Part shown: one piece after another, positions 1 to 9,115 of the stretch
Layout of the letters: each line of letters starts with the position of its first letter
Position numbering within the stretch: the stretch's first letter is position 1
NCBI GenBank assembly: GCA_026645935.1
Contig: JAPKMP010000018.1
Coordinates: 1-64,000 of the forward strand
Direction of reading: 5' to 3'
Length of the DNA: 64,000 nt
Source: Candidatus Villigracilaceae bacterium
Lineage (GTDB): Bacteria; Chloroflexota; Anaerolineae; Anaerolineales; Villigracilaceae
The notes under the pieces: model-generated
The model's database searches: none
The model's input: the letters and a program-made list of their open reading frames with translations, nothing else
Told to the model about the DNA's origin: nothing
Position numbers and translations under genes: made by a program

Positions 1-217
1 CCTCTTCGAGTTTCTGTCGCGTCTCTTCGAGTTGGTCGTTGACCTCCAAATACGCGCGGACGGTGATGGGACCGGTGGCGGTGCCTTCGTCTTCTTCATC
101 GTTGAATTTGACGCCCTGCTCGGTCATCACGCCGTTGGGTGCAAAACGCGCCAATACATCCGCAACAGATTCAGCGAGTTCGCCATCGACGGTCAAAGAA
201 ACTTCAAGCCAGTTCAT
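1..217 (-). CDS. prmA: Ribosomal protein L11 methyltransferase PrmA, N-terminal part (runs off left edge)
   Basis: About 72 residues are visible, starting MNWLEVSLTV, followed by a segment on failing to ignore the other strand of a small alpha/beta domain and ending in a charged helix. PrmA trimethylates ribosomal protein L11; the N-terminal substrate-recognition domain characteristically begins with an M-x-W-x-E-V motif, as seen here. The SAM-binding domain lies outside the window. The start overlaps the end of the NUDIX gene by 14 nt, so the two are probably co-transcribed. Its position after hrcA-grpE-dnaK-dnaJ matches the order known in Firmicutes, which supports the call although only the N-terminus can be read. 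Confidence 0.75.
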   Translation of the reverse strand, partial: MNWLEVSLTVDGELAESVADVLARFAPNGVMTEQGVKFNDEEDEGTATGPITVRAYLEVNDQLEETRQKLEE

Positions 218-671
218 GCCTTAATTCCCTTGCCGCCCACCGGATCAAGTCCTTCTCAGCGAACAACATCATGGGTAAGCCATTTTTTACATCAAAGTAT
301 TTCATTTCCGAAATTTCATGCGATGGCTTGAACTTGCCACCCATTACCCTGCAAAGATATACCACCGTCAGATGATGATCTTCCTTCGCACTGACCACCG
401 TTAGCAATCGTTCAATCCCTGCCTGCATTCCAGTCTCTTCGAAAAATTCGCGTATAATCGCATCTGCAGGCTGTTCGTGGTATTCCAAACTTCCCGCAGG
501 GATCCCCCATTCAAATTTGCGATACGTATGCCGGAAGAGAAGCACCCGCCCCTGCTCATCGAATACCAATGCCGCCACCGCAGCGCGAAACCTCGTCCGT
601 ACCAATTTCGAAGCCAGGATATGCACCCACATCGGAAGTAAACGCCATAGCCGCAACAAAGGTTTTATCAT
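204..671 (-). CDS. NUDIX hydrolase
   Basis: The 155-residue protein holds a full NUDIX box at residues 60-82: G, five residues, E, seven residues, R-E, two residues, E-E, one residue, G. It would hydrolyse a nucleoside diphosphate linked to another group; the substrate cannot be told. I chose the ATG at 671 because upstream in-frame codons have no ribosome site and a TATAAT hexamer lies 9 nt before this ATG, consistent with a leaderless start. It sits between dnaJ and prmA, an insertion into an otherwise classical gene order, and overlaps prmA by 14 nt. No membrane segment is obvious apart from a hydrophobic N-terminal helix. Confidence 0.85.
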   Translation of the reverse strand: MIKPLLRLWRLLPMWVHILASKLVRTRFRAAVAALVFDEQGRVLLFRHTYRKFEWGIPAGSLEYHEQPADAIIREFFEETGMQAGIERLLTVVSAKEDHHLTVVYLCRVMGGKFKPSHEISEMKYFDVKNGLPMMLFAEKDLIRWAARELRHELA

Positions 672-680
672 AGTGGAAGC

Positions 681-686
681 ATTATA
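681..686 (-). promoter_or_regulatory. Probable -10 element of the NUDIX-prmA transcript
   Basis: TATAAT on the minus strand, 9 nt upstream of the NUDIX ATG. No good -35 hexamer was found at 16-18 nt. The distance would place transcription start at or next to the ATG, so the mRNA would be leaderless. Confidence 0.45.
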
Positions 687-727
687 CAAGACGATGGATG
701 CCCACCATAGGCCATTGTTCGACAAAC

Positions 728-756
728 AAAAACGAGCGGGTTCCCATCCACTCGTT
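728..756 (-). terminator. Intrinsic terminator after dnaJ
   Basis: On the minus strand AACGAG pairs with CTCGTT around a GC-containing interior and is followed by a run of T. It lies 30 nt beyond the dnaJ stop and before the NUDIX -10 element, so it separates the heat-shock operon from the NUDIX-prmA pair. Confidence 0.6.
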
Positions 757-785
757 TCTCATCACTCTTTACTGCTCACCTTCCA

Positions 786-1901
786 CTACCCGCCCAACGC
801 CTCATTCAACCAATCCAAAAATCCCTTTTCCTGCGGCTTGACCGTCGTGCCGAGGCTCTCTGCCAGTTTCTCGAACAACTCGCGCTGTTCCTTTGTCAGT
901 TTATTGGGAATCGCCACATTGACGATCACCAACTGGTTGCCGCGATCCTTGCGGCGTAAATATGGAACGCCTTTACCCTTCATCGTAAAAACCTTGCCGG
1001 GTTGTGTGCCTGCAGGGATTTTCAACTTCTCATCGCCATCGAGAGTTGGAACTTCGATCTCCGCACCGAGCACCGCTTGAGCCACGTTGATATCCAGGTT
1101 CAACAGGATATCGTTATCACGCCGTTTGAAAAATTTATGGGGTTGAACTTCGAGCACCAGGAACAAGCTTCCATTCGGACCGCCAAATTCCCCGGGTGCG
1201 CCTTCGCCTGCCAAACGGATTTGCGTGCCATGATCCACCCCGGCGGGAATGGATACCTTCTTCTTTACCTTTCTACGTTCCAGTCCGGTGCCGCGGCAGG
1301 TTGTACAGAGCGAAGCGATCGTTTCGCCGCGCCCGTTACAAGTGGGACATGGAGCCGTCTGCACCATCTGACCCAGGAATGTCTGACGTACCTGACGCAC
1401 CTCGCCTTGCCCGCCGCACGTTCCACACTTTATCGGGGTCGTTCCCGGCTCGGCGCCGTTACCGTTACAACGTGAACAAGTCTCGTCGCGCGAGAACTCG
1501 ATGTCCTTCTCAACACCGAAGACCGCTTCCTCGAAGGTAAGCGAAACCTGCATTTGCAGGTCCCGCCCACGGCGCGGAGAGCGGCGCGAACGTCGTCCGG
1601 TGGAGAATCCAAACCCGCTGAACAAGTCCTCGAATATATCGTTGAAGTCGGCGGTGTAATCGTGATATCCGCCCCCCATTCCGCCCAACCCCGCTTTGCC
1701 AAAACGGTCGTAACGCGCGCGTTTCTCTTGATCGGAAAGCACGCCATATGCCTCGTTGATCTCTTTGAACTTCTCCTCGGCATGAGGTTCTTTGTTCACA
1801 TCGGGGTGATATTGGCGCGCGAGTTTACGGAAAGCGGCTTTGATCTCGTCATCGCTCGCGTTCCTGTTCACGCCCAGGGTTTCGTAATAATCGTTGGTCA
1901 T
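786..1901 (-). CDS. dnaJ: Chaperone DnaJ (Hsp40)
   Basis: A 371-residue type I DnaJ. The J domain carries the HPD motif (residues about 32-34) that stimulates the DnaK ATPase. A Gly/Phe-rich stretch follows, then four zinc-binding repeats read as [24 protein letters not shown] and CTTCRGTG, then the C-terminal substrate-binding beta domains. Length and architecture are normal for the family. It is 51 nt downstream of dnaK in the hrcA-grpE-dnaK-dnaJ operon and should act with DnaK and GrpE in protein folding in the cytoplasm. Confidence 0.97.
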   Translation of the reverse strand: MTNDYYETLGVNRNASDDEIKAAFRKLARQYHPDVNKEPHAEEKFKEINEAYGVLSDQEKRARYDRFGKAGLGGMGGGYHDYTADFNDIFEDLFSGFGFSTGRRSRRSPRRGRDLQMQVSLTFEEAVFGVEKDIEFSRDETCSRCNGNGAEPGTTPIKCGTCGGQGEVRQVRQTFLGQMVQTAPCPTCNGRGETIASLCTTCRGTGLERRKVKKKVSIPAGVDHGTQIRLAGEGAPGEFGGPNGSLFLVLEVQPHKFFKRRDNDILLNLDINVAQAVLGAEIEVPTLDGDEKLKIPAGTQPGKVFTMKGKGVPYLRRKDRGNQLVIVNVAIPNKLTKEQRELFEKLAESLGTTVKPQEKGFLDWLNEALGG

Positions 1902-1952
1902 ATTTACCAGAAAGTGGAAAGCAGAAAGTGGTCACCCGCCACTTTCCAGTTT

Positions 1953-3833
1953 CTATTCTTTGACTTCACCCTCGACCACATCGGGATTCTCGCCAGACGC
2001 CGAACCCGCCTCTCCCCCGCCCGCGGTTGGATTCTGGTCATAGACGCTGGCGCCAATCTTTTGGATGGTCTGCCCGAGGGACTCAACCGCAGCTTTGATC
2101 TTCTCTACATCCTCGCCCATCGCCGCTTCCTTGACCTCGGCGCTCTTCGCCTCGACCTCAGCTTTGATCTCCGCCGGAACTTTATCGCCCAGATCGCGCA
2201 ATGCCTTCTCACCCGCATAGACGGTGTTATCGGCATTGTTGCGCGCTTCGATCAAATCCTTGCGCCTGCGGTCTTCCTCAGCGTGAGCCTCGGCATCCTT
2301 GCGCATCTTTTCGATTTCGGCTTCGTTCAAACCGGATGAAGCCGTAATCGTAATGTGCTGACTCTTGCCCGTCGCCTTATCCTGCGCGCTGACTTTAAGA
2401 ATGCCGTTCGCGTCCACATCGAAGGTCACCTCGATCTGCGGAACGCCGCGCGGCGCGGGCGGGATGCCATCGAGGATAAATTTGCCAAGAGATTTATTAT
2501 CCGCCGCCATCGGGCGCTCACCCTGCAGGACGTGGATCTCGACTTGAGTCTGGCTATCTGCCGCTGTGGAGAAGACCTGCGACCGGCGGGTCGGGATGGT
2601 GGTATTGCGTTCGATCTGCGGAGTTGCCACCCCGCCAAGTGTTTCGATCGCCAGCGTGAGCGGAGTCACATCGAGCAGAAGGATATCCTTCACTTCCCCG
2701 CCGAGCACGCCCGCCTGGATCGCCGCGCCGATCGCAACGACCTCATCAGGATTCACACCTTTATGCGGATCTTTATTGAAAAACGCACGCACACGGTCCT
2801 GAATGGCAGGCATGCGGGTCATGCCGCCCACCAAAACAATCTCATTGATGTCGCCCGCGTTCAAGCTGGCATCTGCCAAAGCCTGCTTGACCGGCGCAAT
2901 CGTTCGATCGACAAGATCCGCCACCAATTGCTCGAGCTTGGCGCGGGTGAGCGTCATCACCAAATGTTTGGGACCGTTCGCATCCGCTGTAAGATACGGC
3001 AGGTTGATTTCGGTCTGCATGACAGTCGAAAGCTCGATCTTCGCCTTTTCAGACGCCTCCTTCAAACGCTGAAGCGCCTGACGGTCGTTGTGCAGGTCGA
3101 TGCCGTTATCCTTCTTGAACTCGGCAATCAGGTAATCCATAATACGCAGGTCAAAGTCATCGCCGCCGAGGAAGGTATCGCCGCTTGTGGAGCGGACTTG
3201 GAACACGCCGTCGCCCACATCCAAAATGGAAACGTCGAACGTACCGCCGCCCAGGTCATACACGCAGATGACTTCGTTCTTCTTTTTGTCCAAACCATAC
3301 GCCAGCGAAGAAGCCGTCGGTTCGTTGATGATGCGCAACACTTCCAAGCCTGCGATCTTGCCCGCATCCTTGGTCGCATTGCGCTGGGCATCGTTGAAGT
3401 AAGCCGGTACAGTGATCACCGCCTGCGTAATCGTCTCGCCCAAATAGGCTTCGGCATCTGCCTTCATCTTTGCGAGAATCATCGCAGAGACCTCCGGCGG
3501 GGAGTATTCCTTGCCTCCGAGTTCCACGCGGACATCGCCATTTGGCGCTTCTTTAACAGCATACGGCACCCGCTTCTTCGTGCGCTCCACCTCGGGGTCG
3601 TCGGATTTTCGCCCCATAAAACGTTTCACAGAAAAGATCGTATTCTGCGGGTTGGTGATCGCCTGATTGCGCGCCACGCGCCCCACCAGGCGTTCACTAT
3701 TTTTGTTCACCGCCACGACCGAAGGCACAAGCCGTTCCCCTTCAGCCGATGGGATCACGATCGGTTCGCCGCCCTGCATCACCGCCGCCACCGAGTTCGT
3801 CGTGCCCAGGTCAATACCAATGATTTTTGCCAT
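1953..3833 (-). CDS. dnaK: Molecular chaperone DnaK (Hsp70)
   Basis: A 626-residue Hsp70. It opens with the phosphate-binding motif GIDLGTTNS, has the second nucleotide motif DLGGGTFD, the hinge [14 protein letters not shown] and a substrate-binding domain, and ends in an acidic tail EGEVKE. It binds exposed hydrophobic segments in an ATP cycle set by DnaJ and GrpE. It lies between grpE and dnaJ; the 82 nt gap to grpE contains no strong terminator. Heat-shock control by HrcA/CIRCE upstream of hrcA is likely to extend to it. Confidence 0.98.
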   Translation of the reverse strand: MAKIIGIDLGTTNSVAAVMQGGEPIVIPSAEGERLVPSVVAVNKNSERLVGRVARNQAITNPQNTIFSVKRFMGRKSDDPEVERTKKRVPYAVKEAPNGDVRVELGGKEYSPPEVSAMILAKMKADAEAYLGETITQAVITVPAYFNDAQRNATKDAGKIAGLEVLRIINEPTASSLAYGLDKKKNEVICVYDLGGGTFDVSILDVGDGVFQVRSTSGDTFLGGDDFDLRIMDYLIAEFKKDNGIDLHNDRQALQRLKEASEKAKIELSTVMQTEINLPYLTADANGPKHLVMTLTRAKLEQLVADLVDRTIAPVKQALADASLNAGDINEIVLVGGMTRMPAIQDRVRAFFNKDPHKGVNPDEVVAIGAAIQAGVLGGEVKDILLLDVTPLTLAIETLGGVATPQIERNTTIPTRRSQVFSTAADSQTQVEIHVLQGERPMAADNKSLGKFILDGIPPAPRGVPQIEVTFDVDANGILKVSAQDKATGKSQHITITASSGLNEAEIEKMRKDAEAHAEEDRRRKDLIEARNNADNTVYAGEKALRDLGDKVPAEIKAEVEAKSAEVKEAAMGEDVEKIKAAVESLGQTIQKIGASVYDQNPTAGGGEAGSASGENPDVVEGEVKE

Positions 3834-3915
3834 GATTTCTCCTAAGTTTTAAGTTGAAGGTTGAATGGTAAGGGATAATTAAACGTAACCTGTACCTATC
3901 ATCCTTGAACCAAAT

Positions 3916-4467
3916 TTACTGCGCCACCCTCACAAGGGCAGGTCGAAGAACACGTTCACCGATCACATATCCACTCTGGATCACTTCGATGACGTGGCCG
4001 CTCTCCACTTCCTCCGAAGGTTCATGGGAAATCGCTTCATGAAAGTTCGGGTCGAATGCCGCGCCTTTCGCCTCGATCTTTGTCAGGCCTTCCATATCCA
4101 GAATATTTTGGAACTTTCGCATCACAAGTTCGATGCCGTTTGCCCAGGCGTCATCTGCGGGGCGGTTCAACATGGCTCGCTCCAAATCGTCAAGCACGGG
4201 CAATACTTTTTTTATGATGTCGCCCTTCGTCGCAACTTTAAACGACTCATTATCGCGCTCCACGCGTTTGCGGAAATTCTGGAACTCCGCCTGAGACCGC
4301 GCCCACCCATCCTTATATTCGATCATCTTGGATTCAGCCTCTTTCAATTGCTGGATCAACGCCTCACGCTCCGCGTCGACGGGAGCCTCTTGGGTCGTCT
4401 CAGTCTTCGATTCCGCTGCGGCTTGAGTCTCTTCGTTTTCTTCGTGCCTGTTCATTTCTTCTGCCAT
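3916..4467 (-). CDS. grpE: Nucleotide exchange factor GrpE
   Basis: A 183-residue GrpE: an acidic, low-complexity N-terminal third, a long coiled coil (about residues 35-90) and the C-terminal beta domain with the G-x-V-I-x-x-V-x-x-x-G-Y pattern near the end. It releases ADP from DnaK. The ATG at 4467 is preceded by GGAAG at a suitable distance, so it is preferred over a GTG three codons upstream. Between it and hrcA lies an inverted-repeat element (4495-4551) that could cause differential expression within the operon. Confidence 0.95.
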   Translation of the reverse strand: MAEEMNRHEENEETQAAAESKTETTQEAPVDAEREALIQQLKEAESKMIEYKDGWARSQAEFQNFRKRVERDNESFKVATKGDIIKKVLPVLDDLERAMLNRPADDAWANGIELVMRKFQNILDMEGLTKIEAKGAAFDPNFHEAISHEPSEEVESGHVIEVIQSGYVIGERVLRPALVRVAQ

Positions 4468-4494
4468 AAATATCACTTCCGTTTGACGTTTAAT

Positions 4495-4551
4495 GTCATC
4501 CCTTCGGGATTTAAATGTATTTTATATTATCAAACAACCCCGAAGGGCGAC
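4495..4551. repeat. Inverted-repeat element of the GTCATCCCTTCGGG type
   Basis: The left arm GTCATCCCTTCGGGATT and the reverse complement of the right arm GTCGCCCTTCGGGGTT match with few differences; the centre is AT-rich. Each arm also contains a small self-hairpin (CCC-TTC-GGG). It fills the hrcA-grpE spacer. In RNA it would fold into a long stem, but there is no T-run that would make it a plain terminator. Confidence 0.6.
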
Positions 4552-4557
4552 TTGGTT

Positions 4558-5595
4558 TTATTCGCCTGAGATGTTATCGCTGACCAAATCGCTCAACAAC
4601 CCGGCGACGAACCTCACAGTGGGGATGGTCCGCGAGTAGGCCATGCGCATGGGACCGAGCACACCAAGCGCGCCTGTCGCCATACCGGGGACCCCGTAGC
4701 GGGCAATGACCATACTGCATTGACGCAGATCGTCGTATTCGCCTTCGCCGCCGATGAGCACCTGCAATGCGCCCACGTCACTGTTGCTGGTGGTGCGGGC
4801 AAGCAAGTCTTGCAGAGTGGCGCGTTCTTCAAAAATTTTCAACGCCCGCCGCGCTTCGTCGGATTCTGAGAATTCCGGTTCGGCAAGGACGTTGGTCAAA
4901 CCGTCCGTGTAGATTTCGCCGGAGGCTTTTTCGATCATGCGGCGCATGTCCTGTGCGATGAGCAGGAGGATGTCTTGATCGAGCGGGTCGGGGCGAGCCG
5001 TCAGCGTGGAAATGGCTTGGGCGGTCTGACCAGCCAAAAGCCCGTTAAGACGCGTGGCTGTTCCGCTGAGTCGCTCCTGGGGGACAGGTTCCGCCAAAGT
5101 CAGAATCTGCTGAGATACTTCCCCTCCCAGCATCACCAAAACCATGAGCACTTGCCTGCCTTGGGTGGAGATGAGCTCGACGTGCTTGAAATTTGTCGTC
5201 TCCACATGTGGCGCGGCAACAACCGAAACGCCCTGCGATTGGCTCGCGAGGATGGATGCCGCAAGGGTCATCCACTGGTCAAGTTCGGGGCGGGATTGAT
5301 AGAACTGGTGCGAGATGGTATGTTGAACTGTTTCCGGCAGTTCTGCGCTGTTCATCATCTCGCTGACAAAGTAGCGATAGCCCTCTTCGGTGGGCACACG
5401 CCCGGCGGAAGTGTGCGGCTGCCGAAGGTAGCCCATTTCGGTAAGGGATGCCATTTCATTCCGAATGGTCGCCGATGAAAGGTTAATATGATAATGCTCC
5501 GCCAACCGCTTCGAGCCCACCGGTTGGGCAGAGTCGATGTAATCACGGATGATCAACATCAGGAGGGTTTTCTGTCTTTCGGAAAGGTTTGTCAT
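4558..5595 (-). CDS. hrcA: Heat-inducible transcription repressor HrcA
   Basis: A 345-residue HrcA with an N-terminal winged helix (LSERQKTLLMLII and the VGSKRLAEHY helix), the LSSATIRNEM recognition segment, and a long C-terminal effector domain with the GPMRM-Y motif. HrcA binds CIRCE operators and represses heat-shock genes; GroEL activity normally keeps it folded. A CIRCE lies immediately upstream, so autoregulation is expected. An in-frame ATG at 5616 falls inside the CIRCE and is less likely than the ATG at 5595, which fits the usual HrcA N-terminus. Confidence 0.96.
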   Translation of the reverse strand: MTNLSERQKTLLMLIIRDYIDSAQPVGSKRLAEHYHINLSSATIRNEMASLTEMGYLRQPHTSAGRVPTEEGYRYFVSEMMNSAELPETVQHTISHQFYQSRPELDQWMTLAASILASQSQGVSVVAAPHVETTNFKHVELISTQGRQVLMVLVMLGGEVSQQILTLAEPVPQERLSGTATRLNGLLAGQTAQAISTLTARPDPLDQDILLLIAQDMRRMIEKASGEIYTDGLTNVLAEPEFSESDEARRALKIFEERATLQDLLARTTSNSDVGALQVLIGGEGEYDDLRQCSMVIARYGVPGMATGALGVLGPMRMAYSRTIPTVRFVAGLLSDLVSDNISGE

Positions 5596-5603
5596 ATCAT
5601 AAT

Positions 5604-5630
5604 TTAGCACTCTCATTCTGAGAGTGCTAC
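5604..5630 (-). promoter_or_regulatory. CIRCE operator (HrcA binding site)
   Basis: TTAGCACTC, nine bases, then GAGTGCTAC: eight of nine arm positions pair and the 9-nt spacer is canonical. It sits between the predicted promoter and the hrcA start, the usual position for HrcA repression. Confidence 0.95.
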
Positions 5631-5643
5631 CCGATGCAGGATA

Positions 5644-5672
5644 ATCATAACAGTGGGAAAAGGCATCGTCAA
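5644..5672 (-). promoter_or_regulatory. Sigma-70-type promoter of the hrcA operon
   Basis: On the minus strand TTGACG (5672-5667), a 17-nt spacer and TATGAT (5649-5644). Each hexamer matches five of six consensus positions. Transcription would begin just upstream of the CIRCE element. Confidence 0.7.
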
Positions 5673-5685
5673 TAAGAGCGACGTA

Positions 5686-5714
5686 AGAAAAACTCCCGCG
5701 GCGAAGCGGGAGTT
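5686..5714 (-). terminator. Intrinsic terminator of the kinase gene
   Basis: AACTCCCGC pairs perfectly with GCGGGAGTT around a six-base loop and is followed on the minus strand by TTTTTC. It lies just after the stop of the Ser/Thr kinase at 5721 and isolates it from the hrcA promoter. Confidence 0.85.
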
Positions 5715-5720
5715 GCTGTG

Positions 5721-7943
5721 CTAGGGTTCCTGAATGGCGGGCCGCCAGACAGGGTCGAAATCCTGTTCAGGACCGGAGGTTAGCCGGACTCGATCCCCTC
5801 CTGAAAGGGTCATGTAATACACGTCAATGTTCCCTGATTCCTCCGCGCCTTCATATGCAATATAGAAGCCGTCTGGGGAATAGTCGATGTTCTCAATATA
5901 AGTTAGGGTAAATGGTAAGCGCAATCCCTGCTCGGTTGACCGGTCGGTTGCCGATATACTCAAGAGGTATGGGTTGCAAAAGGTCTTTGCACATCGCTGG
6001 TTGAAAATGATCAGGTCGTTCTTCGGCGACCAGTTGGGCAGGTAGTCGGTGTATGCGACGCCGGAACGGATGATCTGGATCTGGTCAGAACCGTCCGCAT
6101 TCATCATCCAAATTTGATAGACGTTTAGGCGTTTGACGACGTACACCAATTGGGAGCCGTCGGGAGACCAGGCCGGCATACGTGACTCGACAAGGGACTG
6201 ACCCCGGGTAAGTTGGACAATCTGAGTGGGGTCTTCCACATCGATCAGGAAGATCTCCATTTGGCCGGTTCGCAGGGATGTGTATGCAATTGTCTTGCCG
6301 TCCGGCGACCAGGCAGGGTCGAAGTTCCCGCCCGGCGATGCATCGAGAGTGGTTAAACCTGTCCCGTCTCCATTGATGATATACAGACTGGCATTCGAAT
6401 AGCTGTCCGTGTTCCTGAGGCATGGAGAGATGAAAACTATTCTCAATCCATCCGGCGACCAGGAAGGTTGACAGGCACCATTGGGCATACTGGTCACCTG
6501 AAAGGCATTTTCACCATTGAGATCAACCAGGAAAATTTGTGGAGCGCCAACCCGTTCGGAAACGATGGCAACCTGCCCCGCCCCACCGCCTACGATGAGT
6601 GAAGCCGGGGCAGTGGCGGTTTCACCCAACACAGATTCTGTCACAACAGAGCGGGGTGTGGGTGTAAATGTGAACGTAGCTGTCGGTGTAGGTCTGGGTG
6701 TGCTCGTTGATGTGGTCGTGATAGTCGCTGTAGGCTCGAGCGTCGGCGTGGAAGAGGGAATTGAAGTGGGAGTGGTGGTTGCAGTTGGCACAAGGAAGGG
6801 AACCATGGCGCGTACATCAGCCGGCAATATCCCGGGAGAAAAATAAAGAACCGCACCGACTGTCAATAAAAGCAATCCGGCGATGACCGCAAATCGGATC
6901 AAAGATGCGCGACGTTTACGTTCGCGTTCCTTCTGCCGTTTCAACGGAGATACAAACGGCTGGTCTTCGTGCGAAGCGGCTGACTTGGGGGGAACGGGAC
7001 CCGGCGCCTTCCTGGCCTCGCCGACAGGTTTTTCTTCATCCACGACCGTTGCCTGGATGGCGCGCGGAGGGTGAGATACCGCTTCAGGCGGAGGCGGGAT
7101 CACCTTGTAAGAGCCTGGCACCTGCTGGGTCATCGATCCGGAGGCGAGCAGGGCCGCCTTGAATTCCTCGGCAGTCTGGAAGCGGTCACTGGGGTCAACT
7201 GCCATTGCCTTCTCGATGGTAGCGGAAAGTTTGCGTGAGACCTTTGGATTGCGTTTACGCAGGGGCGTCAATTGGGCATTATCCATTGCGCGCGCAAGGC
7301 CGTCTTCTGGAATGATACCGGTCAGCGCAGCATACAATGTAGCGCCAAGCGAATAGATGTCCGTGCGTGGATCGGTCCGTGCTGTGCCGTATTGCTCGGG
7401 AGGGGAATACCCGGGGGTCATGGCGCGCGCGCCGGTGGTTGTTGCCTGGCTTGCATTTTGATAGACTTTTGCCAAACCAAAATCCACAAGATAGATATGG
7501 CCGTCCGGCGATATTTTGACATTGCCCGGTTTCAAGTCGCGGTGCAAGATCGGCGGTTTCCGACTATGCAGGTATGCCAGTGCATCGCACATGGAGGCGC
7601 CGATATGCACGGCGTCCTCCTCTTCGAGCATGCCGAGACGCTCCATGCGGTAACGCAGATCCTCGCCTTCGATGAAATCCATGACGAGGTACTGACCCAA
7701 ATCCCCAAGCACGAAGTGATCCGATACCCGAGGCAGGTTCGGATGGCGAAGATTGGCAAGAATAACCGCTTCGAGCCGGAATTGACGGGCGTATTCATCG
7801 GTGGTGAACAAATTCTCCTTAAGCGCCACAGAAACGCCCAGGTTTTCATCTATCGCGCGGTAGACCGATCCCATCCCCCCCTGCCCGAGGATGTCGATAA
7901 TTCGATACCGATTATGAATGAGGGTGCCTTTTTCCAACGTCAT
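5721..7943 (-). CDS. Transmembrane Ser/Thr protein kinase with TolB-like (PD40) beta-propeller
   Basis: A 740-residue PknB-type kinase. Residues 1-265 form the kinase: glycine loop GQGGMGSVY, Lys42, catalytic loop HRDLKPGNVK, DFG as DFGLAK, and a PEQYG activation-segment end. A basic stretch precedes a single membrane helix near 345-365. A Thr/Pro-rich linker follows, then at least five PD40 repeats of the form W-S-P-D-G (for example PAWSPDGKTIAY), predicted to form an extracytoplasmic propeller. It probably senses an external ligand and phosphorylates cytoplasmic targets; the ligand is unknown. A terminator follows directly. Confidence 0.9.
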   Translation of the reverse strand: MTLEKGTLIHNRYRIIDILGQGGMGSVYRAIDENLGVSVALKENLFTTDEYARQFRLEAVILANLRHPNLPRVSDHFVLGDLGQYLVMDFIEGEDLRYRMERLGMLEEEDAVHIGASMCDALAYLHSRKPPILHRDLKPGNVKISPDGHIYLVDFGLAKVYQNASQATTTGARAMTPGYSPPEQYGTARTDPRTDIYSLGATLYAALTGIIPEDGLARAMDNAQLTPLRKRNPKVSRKLSATIEKAMAVDPSDRFQTAEEFKAALLASGSMTQQVPGSYKVIPPPPEAVSHPPRAIQATVVDEEKPVGEARKAPGPVPPKSAASHEDQPFVSPLKRQKERERKRRASLIRFAVIAGLLLLTVGAVLYFSPGILPADVRAMVPFLVPTATTTPTSIPSSTPTLEPTATITTTSTSTPRPTPTATFTFTPTPRSVVTESVLGETATAPASLIVGGGAGQVAIVSERVGAPQIFLVDLNGENAFQVTSMPNGACQPSWSPDGLRIVFISPCLRNTDSYSNASLYIINGDGTGLTTLDASPGGNFDPAWSPDGKTIAYTSLRTGQMEIFLIDVEDPTQIVQLTRGQSLVESRMPAWSPDGSQLVYVVKRLNVYQIWMMNADGSDQIQIIRSGVAYTDYLPNWSPKNDLIIFNQRCAKTFCNPYLLSISATDRSTEQGLRLPFTLTYIENIDYSPDGFYIAYEGAEESGNIDVYYMTLSGGDRVRLTSGPEQDFDPVWRPAIQEP

Positions 7944-8070
7944 TGAAGATCATTTACCTGCATATATTTGAATTATTTAATCAGAACCGCCATCAATAAT
8001 ACTATTACTGATACCTTCCATTCGATGGGGCGCATTATATCAGATGGAGTAAAACCTACAACCGAACGCC

Positions 8071-9045
8071 TTAAGATGTAGTTAAATTGAAATGTTTAAA
8101 AACCCAGGGCGCTCCGCCTGAAATCCAACAGCCTACCAAGGCGTAACGCAAATATCGCAGGGAATAGGCCATCAGGTCATCGCTGCGAGGAAAAACTGCG
8201 CCCAAGCCCTGCCAGAGGATCAAGACCCCGATAAATCCCAGGATAAACCGAAGTACCCGCTTCCACCCCGGACCGGCAGCCTGATACCCGCCCCTTTGGT
8301 GAGTCCACGCTACACCCAATGCGAGCCCGAAAAAAGTCCCGGCTGTGGAAAAGACCGCAGTCGGGTCGGTGGGATCCGGCCTGAGACCGGAGCGAAGCGC
8401 ATTCGTCAGCCAATCCTGAGGTAATTGGTAATCGATTAACGAGGTGTAAACAACCATCCCCAGTACCACGAAGACCACTGACACAAGGAAAGCAATTCCA
8501 ACTTGTCCCACAAAAGTTTTTCCAGCGAGCCAATTCTCAACCGTCTCCCAATTACGTGAAAACGCCCACAGCAATGCGCCTCCGATCAGCCAGCCGACTA
8601 CCACATCGTGCGGAAAATGCGTGCCGAGCACAAGCCGTGAAAAACTGATCATAAAAATGAGGAAAATGCAAAGGAGGGTCACCCAGATACGTCTTCGGTG
8701 TGACGCGATCATCCCCCAGATGCTCAGGGCATTTTGGGCGTGGCCAGAAGGAACGCCGAAGCCCGTCTCCGCCCATAACGGCCGGACATGTGAACTCACC
8801 CAATACGGACGCGGACCAGCGAAGGCCGCCTTGCCGATGGTATTTAGATAAATACTGGTTACCAAAATAAAACCCACCCGAAGACCAAGCGCGGAATCGA
8901 TGCACCAGTAGATCAAAGGCATTGCCATGAAGAAGAATTCTTCGGATCCGAGCTCGCTGAAGAATGTCATGATGGGATACACCCATTCCCCCATGCGTTG
9001 CAACACGATGACCAGGGAAATGCCGAAGTCGATAAGGGGTTGCAT
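8071..9045 (-). CDS. PAP2-family membrane phosphatase
   Basis: A 324-residue polytopic protein with all three phosphatidic-acid-phosphatase motifs: K72-x6-R79-P80, PSGH at 99-102, and S136-R-x5-H143-x3-D147. The family removes phosphate from lipid phosphates such as phosphatidate or undecaprenyl diphosphate. The C-terminal half adds four or more membrane segments, longer than the minimal six-helix PAP2 unit. ATG 9045 is preceded by GGAGGA, so it is preferred over a longer in-frame start at 9108. It is divergent from the transglutaminase gene. Confidence 0.85.
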   Translation of the reverse strand: MQPLIDFGISLVIVLQRMGEWVYPIMTFFSELGSEEFFFMAMPLIYWCIDSALGLRVGFILVTSIYLNTIGKAAFAGPRPYWVSSHVRPLWAETGFGVPSGHAQNALSIWGMIASHRRRIWVTLLCIFLIFMISFSRLVLGTHFPHDVVVGWLIGGALLWAFSRNWETVENWLAGKTFVGQVGIAFLVSVVFVVLGMVVYTSLIDYQLPQDWLTNALRSGLRPDPTDPTAVFSTAGTFFGLALGVAWTHQRGGYQAAGPGWKRVLRFILGFIGVLILWQGLGAVFPRSDDLMAYSLRYLRYALVGCWISGGAPWVFKHFNLTTS

Positions 9046-9079
9046 ATAGTCCTCCAGTGGGGTTTTTACAAGAATTCGA

Positions 9080-9109
9080 TTGACGGAACTTTTCTGTTCA
9101 TTGTACACT
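9080..9109 (+). promoter_or_regulatory. Probable promoter of the transglutaminase-cyclase operon
   Basis: TTGACG (9080-9085), an 18-nt spacer and TACACT (9104-9109), with the ATG only 6 nt further and no Shine-Dalgarno. This predicts a leaderless mRNA. Confidence 0.5.
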
Positions 9110-9115
9110 CAAAGA

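Noticed and set aside
2355-3845. 496-residue open frame on the plus strand opposite dnaK
   Set aside because: It lies entirely antisense to a certain dnaK, has no ribosome site or family motif, and is high in His/Arg/Cys as expected from reading a GC-rich codon bias backwards.
6560-6850. Tandem repeat array in the kinase gene
   Set aside because: It is the coding of a Thr/Pro/Ser-rich linker, which is low-complexity protein rather than a DNA repeat or CRISPR.
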